Shown: in pieces, positions 56,565-64,000 of the stretch
Layout: each line of letters begins with the position of its first letter
Position numbering within the stretch: the first letter of the stretch is position 1
NCBI GenBank assembly: GCA_949358305.1
Contig: OX442322.1
Location: 8,742,001 to 8,806,000, forward strand
Reading direction: 5' to 3'
Source: Strigamia acuminata
Lineage: Eukaryota; Arthropoda; Chilopoda; Geophilomorpha; Linotaeniidae
Length of the DNA stretch: 64,000 nucleotides
Program-made: the position numbers and the translations under genes
Notes under the pieces: generated by a model
Told to the model about the DNA's origin: nothing
The model's database searches: none
The model's input: the letters and a program-made list of their open reading frames with translations, nothing else

Positions 56565-57474
56565 TCGAATAAGAATTTTTGGTGCACGTGACCATGGATT
56601 TCGTCTGCTTCTTGTGAGTTTTTTCCGGTTCATCTTTGATACGTTCAACCGTGCATCTGGTGCGATTGACGGAAAATACGTCCGTGAGTCGTCGTCTGCT
56701 AGAATGGTCGTCGTTCAACGTGGCAACAGCCACAACGGGGATTTATTTGGCGTCGATCACGAACATTTCTGTGCAAGCAACGAGATTCTTCGGTCGACAT
56801 CTTGGATTACACAACGCGCTGTGCTGGAAAGCCGATTTGCCCCTGAAATAATTGCTTATTCTTGTGTTTTGCATTCAGTGCTTGTATTTTTAAGATTTTG
56901 GTTGCATGAGGGTATTGTATTGGGTATTTCAAAGCTGTTTTTGCTGTTTCCTAAGCTAGTTTTGAGGGAAAATTCACTGAAAGTGTATTTTATTGTGAAT
57001 TTTTCAAGTGCTTTCTTGAATTTTGTGCATGCATCTCCATATAACTGGCTTAACCAGGGGAGGTTTAGATTTTTTGGAGTTAGAAACTGTTCAGTCTCTC
57101 ATTGCAAGAGCTGTCAGTTATTATCGTGAATCTGATAGTGATTTTCTGGCTAGATTCGTTCCGTACGAACAGCAGAAATAATTCAAACTTGTGTAGGACT
57201 TTCTGAGTCACGTTTTTTAATCCGTGATCAAGGTCGCTCGTTTGTTTTGGCATCCTTGATTGCTAAAACACTCGATATTCTTGTGCATTTTCAAGGTTTT
57301 TTGTCGTTTGGGCAAGAAAACTTTGAAAAATTCTGTTCTTTTAAAGTAAATGATTGTGAATTTTATTCTTTTCAAGTGTAAAGTTTATAATTTATTCCTT
57401 TTAAGTTTAAAGCGAAGTGTTTTGTTGTTCAAAATATTATCTTCTGTTTCATAATTTACAGCCGTGAATTTGAG
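56565..57474 (+). promoter_or_regulatory. E12 leader
   Basis: After the fifteen-base spacer the primer site begins at 56580 (TGGTGCACGTGACCATGG), with two extra bases relative to the tRNA-His complement. ACACAACGCGCTGTGC is at 56809-56824. The hairpin is at 57035-57062 (CTCC, CTGGCTTAACCAG, GGAG). A long non-ATG frame (to 57129) corresponds to those in the E7 and E9 leaders. Confidence 0.85.
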
Positions 57475-60400
57475 ATGGAGAGAGATAGAGATACAGAAAC
57501 TTCCGAACGCGATTTACTCACTGTGGAGCAAATTGAAATACTAGAGACCAGGTGGGAAGCACAACTTTCATCTCTCAACGACTTGCTGTCTTTGTCGGAG
57601 AAGACGAGCGATCCAGGAGAGTTAGAAGCGCTTCTGCTTACTGCAAATCTGAAAGAGACACGCGTTGTAAATGGCCTGAACGAGCTTCAAGTCTACTGTG
57701 AGCACGCGTTTTACCTTGAGAGTGTCGAGAAACTGGAATCATCACAAACGAGAGTGGAACTTCTCCGAAGAAGGTGGGAGGTTTCAAAGCGGTCTCTTCC
57801 AACCCTTGGAGGAAGACTCAACATGTCTACAGTTTCCGGTGCAAATACATCCTTGAATACTTCGACTTCTTTCCGCAAGAATTCCAAGTTGCCCAAACTT
57901 GAATCTGTAAAGTTTGACGGGGAGATAATCAAATACAAGACGTTTAAGAGCAACTTTGAAACTTCTGTTCATAATGACCCAGATCTGAGCAGTGTTGAAA
58001 AGTTGCAATACCTTCAAACTATGTGTACAGGTGAGGCTGCGGCTTTGATTTCCACCTTTCCTTTGATCGAGGAATCCTATGACTTGGCACGGGAAGAACT
58101 TGATCGTAACTATGGCGATGAGGATGCGCAACAGACGGCTCTCATCCAATCCATTCGAGACTTGAAGACTGTTTCAAGCATATACCCGACAAAGGTGTTG
58201 AAAGCAAATTTGACGAAAATTTCTTCAACAATACGACTTCTTGAGCAACTGAAGATTCCTGTACGGACATCTGGTGCATTTCTGATGCCGGACATTCTTA
58301 GCAAGTTTCCTGCTCCAATGACTTTGCGTTTTTACCAAGTCCATGGACTGTCTTGCAAGAACATTTTGACTTTGCTTGACTTTTTTCAAAAGGAAGTAGC
58401 TATGGCAGAACGCACTGAAGCTGTTTCTCCATCTGAAAAAGCAAAGAAGGAAAAGTCTGAAGTTGAAAAGGCTAAAGTTAAAGGATCCATGACGACTTGC
58501 ACCGCGACGCAAGACTCAAAATCGTCTTCAAGCTCCAAAGTGAAGACAGAGTCGAGACAAGAGAACAAGTCTGCGAATTCCAAGGCACTCAAGTGCATTT
58601 TTTGTCAAGAAGACCATTTGAGCGGTTCTTGCAAAAAGGAGTTCGAAATCAATGCAAAGATTGAATTGATAAAGAAAAACAGACTTTGCTTTAATTGTTT
58701 TCGAACAGGTCATCGCGTTGGTGACTGCAAAGTGAAGTTTTCCTGCAAGCATTGTGGCGGAAGACATCATTCAACCATTTGTAAGAAGTCTGAGGTGAAC
58801 AATTCTCCAAGTCCGACAGAGAAGCCAAAGGAGTCGCAAGTGACCACACACGTCTCGTGCGCGATATCCACTTCTCTTCAACTTATGATTTTTGTTGCTG
58901 ACCTCAAAACCAAATCTGGAGGTTCACACCACATCCGAGGCATGATTGACCCGGGTAGCCATCGGTCATTCATTACAACTGAACTGGTGAACCGACTAAA
59001 ACTGAAGAAGTGCGGCAGTATTTCTGCGACCACACAACGGTTCAACGATTCTATGCCTGCTGCCACTGATTACGACGTATACAACGTTACTCTTCAAAGC
59101 AAAAATGACGCACAAAACTTCAAATTATCAATGCTTTCAGTGGAAAATTTGCCGAAAGTGCAAGGCATTTTGAATGCATCGGTAATAGAAAAGGTGAAGA
59201 AGCTGAATCTTGAACTTGCCGAAGATCTGCCAGCCAAGACATCTCAAATAGACATTCTTTTGGGAGTTGATGCTTGGTGGAAAGTCATTAAAGATGGCAA
59301 AAAGAAAATCAACGACGATCTTGGACTCATAAATACGTTATTTGGATGGGTGCTTATCGGAGCAGCCGGAAATACGGATTTATTCGAAGATGAAGCTGAT
59401 TTGACTTCATGTTGTAATACTTGCAACATAGAAATCCATGAACAATTGGACAAACTTTGGAATTTAGAGGCAATTGGGATTAATGCTGGTGAAAAAGAAT
59501 CCGATTTCACAAGAGATCGATTTGAAGCCACGACAAAACGTCTCGATGACGGAAGATACGAGGTGATGCTGCCTTTTAATGGACAAGAAACTGACTTGGA
59601 CTCAAACTGGGAGCTCGCACTTAACCAATTAGCCAACACATTGAAGAGAATCGACTCAAATGACGATTATAAGAAGCGATATGACGACTCAATGTGGCAA
59701 TACATTGAAGAAAACCACGCTGAGGAAGTTCCAACTGAAGAACGGTTCCTAAAGAAAGGGACATATAACATTCCACATCATCCAGTGATCAAAGAGGACC
59801 GGGAAACAACGAAATTCAGAGTCGTATTCAATGCGTCGTCTGCGAAAAAAGGAAAACGATCATTAAATGACTGCCTTTTTCCTGGACCATCTTTGAATCC
59901 AGATTTGATATTGGTGATGGTCAGATTCAGATTGTATTGCATTCCAATCATTGCTGACATTAAACAAGCATTCCTCCAAGTAATGATAAACCCCACACAT
60001 AGGAACTTTCTGCGTTTTTTGTGGGTTTCGAAGCAATATTTCAAGAACCCCTATTCGTGGAGAAATTTGTGGAATAATATTATGATTTTGAGGATGATAG
60101 TCGTACCATTTGGAGTTATTTCCTCTCCTTTTCTCCTGTGCGCAACAATTCGGAAACAAGCTGATCAATACAAAGAGACACATCCGAAAGAAGTTGATGC
60201 ACTGGACGCCGGGATATACATGGATGATTTAACTTCTGGAGGTGATCACACGACAGACACAACAAAGCATTGTGAAGAATTAAAAATGATTTTGGATGAC
60301 GGGAAACTCCCACTTGTTAAATGGGCGACAGCCAATGAAAAGGTTTTCAATGACATCAAAGAAAAGGGATTTCACATGAGAAGTGACGAATTCTGTGAAC

Positions 60401-62727
60401 AGGGAGTGATAAAAATGCTTGGAATCTTATGGGACACGCAAGAAGACGTCCTCATGTTCAGGATTCCACAAATGGACATTATTCCGAACACAAGACGTGA
60501 AGTTCTCTCTTTGGTAGCCTCTATTTTCGACCCGATGGGACTCATTTCTCCAGTCGTTTTGAAAATGAGACTCCTTCTTCAAGACATTTGTCTACGTACA
60601 AAGAACTGGGACGGAAGAATTTCGGACTCAGAAAAGCAAGAGATTGACGAATGGAGTCGAGACATCCAGAAATTAAAAGGCTATAAGGTACCTCGATGGT
60701 TAGAAACCTATTCTAATGAAGAGTTGAGTATTGAAGTTTTCTGTGATGCCAGCACTAAAGCCTTTGGATGTGCAATTTTCATCGTCAACAACAAAGAAAA
60801 AAGAACTTTGCTACTCAGCAAATGTAGACTAGCCCCTGCAAAAAAGATTACCTTGCCTAGACTTGAATTAACTGCTGCGGTCGTTGGTGTACGGATGTGT
60901 CAGTATTTGACAAATAACTTTCTGCCAGGTTATCCAATCAAAACCATTCGATATTTTTCTGATTCCACCATAACTTTGGCTTGGATCAACTCGAAGAAAA
61001 ATGAGTGGAAGCCTTATGTTTCTAACCGCGTTCAGGAAATTGTTTCATCGTCTGACGCAAGCCAATGGTCACATATTCCGACAGAGTTCAATCCTGCAGA
61101 TCTACTTACACGACCACACGATGCAAAAACATTAATGACAAATAAACTTTGGTGGAACGGCGTGGACGTTTCTAAAATCGAAAAAGTCGAGGTCGTGCAA
61201 GAAAAACTACCCGAAGAAGAAAAAAGAATTGTGGTTATGAATGTTCAAGTCAAAGAGACATTTATAAGCAAATTTTTCAAAAGATATCGCAACTTCAACC
61301 GTCTAGTTAGAGTATTTTCGTACATTTTGCGCTGGAAATCTCATCGTTTTCGCGGCGAAGATCTCGCGCAACGCGAAATGGAATCCAGTCAAATTAGGAT
61401 TCTTCAATTTTCACAAGAAATCTACTTTCGAGAAGAGATCGAAGCTGTGAGAAACAAGACTGAAGTTGAGAGATACTCCCCTTTGAAAAATTTTGAATAT
61501 TTCTTAGATGAGGATGGACTTTTACGTTTGCGCAGCAGACTGAGATTGTCTTTGCTTTCGTTTGACGAAAAATACCCGATTCTTTTGCATAACGAAAGTT
61601 GGGTAACTAGACTAATTATTCGCAAGACTCATCTTGATCTCATGCATGGAGATTTGAGTGAAACACTTTACCGAATTCGTGAGAAATTTTGGGTTCTCCG
61701 AGGACGCAGGACCATTCAAACTGTGATAAGAGAATGTTCCGTTTGCAGAAGGACTAAACTTGCAAGAAATAATCCGTCTACTGGAGAATTACCGAAAGAA
61801 AGAGTAACCCCAGCAGCTCCTTTTCAACACACCGGAATCGATCATTTAGGACCTATTTTTGTGGGAAAGGACAAAAAACGATTGAAGAAAACATACATTT
61901 TATTATTCACTTGTATGGTTACACGAAGTTTACATCTCGAAGTGTCCGAAGATTTATCCACTGAGAAATTCTTATTGGCATTCAGAAGATTTTGTGCTCG
62001 TTACGGTTGTCCAGCAAAAGTCTTCTCGGACAACAGTAAAACCTTTGAAAAAGGAAGTACACAAATTCAGTCATTGGGAAAACTGATTGGCCGTTCGGAC
62101 ATAAAAACATTTCTGTCTGAGAAAAGGATTGTATGGACATTTATCCCTCCACTTTCACCGTGGATGGGAGGAGCTTGGGAGAGACTAGTCCGTTCAGTAA
62201 AGGATAAATTGCGGAAAACTTTATTGAGACACACTGTGGATTTAGAAAATTTACAAACCTTGGTTCTTGAGATCAGCTCCGTGTTGAATTCACGACCTTT
62301 GTCGTATGTACACGAAAATATAGACGGCGGCAGAATCCTTTCACCTGAAAACTTTTTAACGGGAGGTATGCCGAAATACATGATCAACAAGACCTTGAAT
62401 GCAATCAAGAAAAGTGACCTTCGAAAACTCGACAAGAAAAGAAGACAGTTCATTTGGGATTTTTGGAGTATATGGAAACACAGTTACTTGATGCAGTTAA
62501 GAAACTTTTATGAGACTAAAGGAGATAAATCTTTTCAAAACCCCAAAATTGATCAGATTGTTCTTCTTGAAAAGATGGGAACCAACCCTTACTTTTGGCC
62601 TCTTGCCAGAATAAAACAAGTTTTTCCTGGTGATGATGGACTAATTCGCATCGTCAGTGTTGTGCTTCCCGATGGAAGAGAGTTGCGTCGTTCTGTAAGG
62701 CATATTAGAGCCCTTGAACTTGATTGA
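57475..62727 (+). CDS. gag-pol: E12 Gag-Pol polyprotein, BEL/Pao (1750 aa)
   Basis: One uninterrupted frame encodes every protein for capsid assembly, reverse transcription and integration. Gag core (DUF1759-like) is about 140-310. Zinc knuckles use C374/C377/H381/C386, C405/C408/H413/C418 and C424/C427/H431/C436. The retropepsin motif is D492-P-G-S. Reverse transcriptase is about 780-990, with D828 and Y915-M-D-D918. The Pao connection motif SIFDPMGLISP starts at 1016. RNase H uses D1091, E1131, D1163 and D1209. Integrase has the zinc site H1386/H1391/C1421/C1424 and catalytic D1456, D1519 and E1569 (49 residues between the last two). The DUF5641-like tail is about 1660-1750. The ATG is in GAGATGGAGAGAG, matching the E9 start. 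There is no envelope gene: 58 bases separate the stop from the 3' LTR. Confidence 0.96.
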   Translation: MERDRDTETSERDLLTVEQIEILETRWEAQLSSLNDLLSLSEKTSDPGELEALLLTANLKETRVVNGLNELQVYCEHAFYLESVEKLESSQTRVELLRRRWEVSKRSLPTLGGRLNMSTVSGANTSLNTSTSFRKNSKLPKLESVKFDGEIIKYKTFKSNFETSVHNDPDLSSVEKLQYLQTMCTGEAAALISTFPLIEESYDLAREELDRNYGDEDAQQTALIQSIRDLKTVSSIYPTKVLKANLTKISSTIRLLEQLKIPVRTSGAFLMPDILSKFPAPMTLRFYQVHGLSCKNILTLLDFFQKEVAMAERTEAVSPSEKAKKEKSEVEKAKVKGSMTTCTATQDSKSSSSSKVKTESRQENKSANSKALKCIFCQEDHLSGSCKKEFEINAKIELIKKNRLCFNCFRTGHRVGDCKVKFSCKHCGGRHHSTICKKSEVNNSPSPTEKPKESQVTTHVSCAISTSLQLMIFVADLKTKSGGSHHIRGMIDPGSHRSFITTELVNRLKLKKCGSISATTQRFNDSMPAATDYDVYNVTLQSKNDAQNFKLSMLSVENLPKVQGILNASVIEKVKKLNLELAEDLPAKTSQIDILLGVDAWWKVIKDGKKKINDDLGLINTLFGWVLIGAAGNTDLFEDEADLTSCCNTCNIEIHEQLDKLWNLEAIGINAGEKESDFTRDRFEATTKRLDDGRYEVMLPFNGQETDLDSNWELALNQLANTLKRIDSNDDYKKRYDDSMWQYIEENHAEEVPTEERFLKKGTYNIPHHPVIKEDRETTKFRVVFNASSAKKGKRSLNDCLFPGPSLNPDLILVMVRFRLYCIPIIADIKQAFLQVMINPTHRNFLRFLWVSKQYFKNPYSWRNLWNNIMILRMIVVPFGVISSPFLLCATIRKQADQYKETHPKEVDALDAGIYMDDLTSGGDHTTDTTKHCEELKMILDDGKLPLVKWATANEKVFNDIKEKGFHMRSDEFCEQGVIKMLGILWDTQEDVLMFRIPQMDIIPNTRREVLSLVASIFDPMGLISPVVLKMRLLLQDICLRTKNWDGRISDSEKQEIDEWSRDIQKLKGYKVPRWLETYSNEELSIEVFCDASTKAFGCAIFIVNNKEKRTLLLSKCRLAPAKKITLPRLELTAAVVGVRMCQYLTNNFLPGYPIKTIRYFSDSTITLAWINSKKNEWKPYVSNRVQEIVSSSDASQWSHIPTEFNPADLLTRPHDAKTLMTNKLWWNGVDVSKIEKVEVVQEKLPEEEKRIVVMNVQVKETFISKFFKRYRNFNRLVRVFSYILRWKSHRFRGEDLAQREMESSQIRILQFSQEIYFREEIEAVRNKTEVERYSPLKNFEYFLDEDGLLRLRSRLRLSLLSFDEKYPILLHNESWVTRLIIRKTHLDLMHGDLSETLYRIREKFWVLRGRRTIQTVIRECSVCRRTKLARNNPSTGELPKERVTPAAPFQHTGIDHLGPIFVGKDKKRLKKTYILLFTCMVTRSLHLEVSEDLSTEKFLLAFRRFCARYGCPAKVFSDNSKTFEKGSTQIQSLGKLIGRSDIKTFLSEKRIVWTFIPPLSPWMGGAWERLVRSVKDKLRKTLLRHTVDLENLQTLVLEISSVLNSRPLSYVHENIDGGRILSPENFLTGGMPKYMINKTLNAIKKSDLRKLDKKRRQFIWDFWSIWKHSYLMQLRNFYETKGDKSFQNPKIDQIVLLEKMGTNPYFWPLARIKQVFPGDDGLIRIVSVVLPDGRELRRSVRHIRALELD

Positions 62728-62785
62728 TGTGTGTTTTGCAGACTTCTCTCATCTCTCTTCTCTCTCTTTCTCGCTGGCAATTCGT
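62728..62785 (+). other. E12 3' untranslated end with polypyrimidine tract
   Basis: Runs of TCTCTC lead into TTTCTCGCTGGCAATTCGT immediately before the 3' LTR. As in the other families, the expected purine-rich primer is replaced by a pyrimidine run and a GGC-containing word. Confidence 0.65.
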
Positions 62786-64000
62786 TGTTGCAAACAACGT
62801 GGAATAATTTAGAAACTACTTTTATTGCCAATTTGTGTCTGAATAAATGTTTCCAAAGTGTGTTTTATTTTGCATAACATTTCAGTTTTTATTTAAAGGA
62901 TTTTTGCATTATTAAAATGTTTTTAGTGCTTTCAGATACTGATGTTTGATGAAATGTGATATTCCATTGTTTATTGCATTTATTTCTAGTGTTTATTGCG
63001 TGATTTTGTGTTACTTTATTCATTTTCTATCAATTTGTGTGATTTCGGGTGAAATTTGGTGCATTTGTCGTTAAACAGTTCACTAGTGTTATCGACGTGA
63101 CGTCATATTTCAAGTTCTAGTTCGGTTTTTGTTCAAACTTCTAACCTTCCGTTTGGACGGAATTTTGATGGTTAGAATTGTTTTTGACATTGTTTTAGAC
63201 TAATTTGGGGGTGATCTGTTGATTCGTGCACTCTAATTTCGTCCCGGAACAGCCGTTTTTCTGCTACGAGCGATCGTGACGGACCCCGCATGTGCGTTGC
63301 CGTCCAAGATCGTTTCGTTCGGTTTGCGGTTGATTTCAAGTGTTCTTTCATTAAAAAGTGTCTTGTTTTGCGGGAAATTACATTCCCTGAACTTATTTAC
63401 TTATTTCAAAGTGTTTACATAAGTTATTTCTTGTGTTGAAATTCAAACCTTGTGTTTTGCCGCCAATGTAGAGTTTACCGGACGCCATGTTGGATTTTGC
63501 CGATGATTTGTAAATCTTTCATGTCGCTTTGTTTTTATATCTCAATTGGTGTTAGTACTATTTAGTTTTAATGTATTTCAATGCAAAATCTTTACTTATT
63601 TGGTTTTGTGTGTGACTTTGAATTCAAACTTGATGATTATGTCATTTTGCTTGTCTTTGATTGGTTAGGCCCAATTGTCTGCCTAGCGATCACTGTTTTC
63701 GCTGTTTTCTCAGTGTTTTGATTAACGAATTTTGTTGTTACGATAGACTTTATTATTCCTGAGTTTTTTGTGCTCATTTTGAGCTATTACACATTATTTT
63801 TAATACATTTCTCGTAATTTGTTGTCTTTGCTTGAAATTGCATTTCCTCCGTTTCCGTGGCAACGGAGTATTTTCTTTATTGTACTTTGACGACAATTGG
63901 CTTGTTGCGTGCCTTTTGATTGATAATGTGTAATTATTGAGTTGCCATTTTATATTTGATTAAAATAGTCGTGTTAATGTTAACTCTTGTATTTTCTGCT
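62786..64000 (+). repeat. E12 3' LTR, family III, truncated by the window
   Basis: Starts TGTTGCAAACAACGTGGAAT; the last window base corresponds to 56307 in the 5' LTR. The X-box-like word (63847-63868) and GCCATGTTGG (63484-63493) are both present. Confidence 0.94.

Larger units (their letters stand above)
55093..64000 (+). mobile_element. E12, intact autonomous BEL/Pao element, family III (3' LTR runs off the window)
   Basis: A 5' LTR at 55093-56564, a leader, one 1750-codon Gag-Pol frame and a 3' LTR from 62786. The LTR spacing predicts an end near 64257 and a total near 9.2 kb. The visible 1215 bases of the 3' LTR show no difference or length change from 55093-56307. With its open frame, this makes E12 the most plausibly active element here. 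It lies inside E11 in opposite orientation; the left flank ends TCTTT. Confidence 0.94.

Noticed and set aside
62728-62785. Envelope gene after pol
   Set aside because: Only 58 bases lie between the stop codon and the 3' LTR.
1-64000. Host genes or structural RNA genes
   Set aside because: Every stretch is assigned to an element by junction or homology. The tRNA-His similarity is limited to primer-site complements; no cloverleaf is present.

Overview
All 64 kb is LTR retrotransposon DNA of the BEL/Pao superfamily, inserted into one another. I find no host gene, structural RNA gene or prokaryotic signal. BEL/Pao elements are confined to animals. The primer-binding site copies the 3' end of a tRNA-His whose T-arm ends AATCCTGGTCACGGCACCA, as I remember it for insects rather than vertebrates. 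The source is therefore probably an invertebrate with a large, repeat-rich genome; the species cannot be named from this window.

I number the elements by first appearance. E1 (-): 1-4161 and 12700-14852. E2 (+): 4162-12699, complete. E3 (+): 14853-19075, 3' part. E4 (+): 19076-19350, 25309-25535 and 31479-32862, 3' end. E5 (+): 19351-25308, complete. E6 (+): 25536-31478, complete. E7 (-): 32863-34322 and 42855-46876. E8 (+): 34323-42854, complete. E9 (+): 46877-50769. E10 (+): 50770-52757. E11 (-): 52758-55092. E12 (+): 55093 to beyond the window end.

The nesting is E9 > E7 > E4 > E3 > E1 > E2 on the left, with E8 also inside E7 and E5 and E6 also inside E4. On the right it is E9 > E10 > E11 > E12. 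Four insertions are confirmed by target-site duplications at both ends: E2 TGTGC, E8 GAAGC, E5 GGCC, E6 CCAC.

There are three LTR families. Family I (LTR about 1.5 kb, TGTTGCG...GCTACA, 5-bp duplications) includes E1, E2 and E8, which carry about 5.5 kb of non-coding internal DNA, and E4, of which a pol C-terminus survives. Family II (LTR 761-773 bp, TGTTGCG...GAAACA, 4-bp duplications) is E3, E5, E6 and E11, with about 4.4 kb of non-coding internal DNA. Family III (LTR about 1.5-1.6 kb, TGTTGC...GCAACA) is E7, E9, E10 and E12 and encodes a single Gag-Pol polyprotein. E12 is intact over 1750 codons.

Families I and II look like large non-autonomous elements that keep the cis signals (LTR tips, tRNA-His-like primer site, leader motifs) and borrow proteins from coding relatives. 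All three families share a leader motif, ACACAACGC, that is complementary to the anticodon arm of tRNA-His, the same tRNA that pairs with the primer-binding site. Families I and III also share a leader hairpin with compensatory changes. Identical LTR pairs and open frames suggest recent activity.
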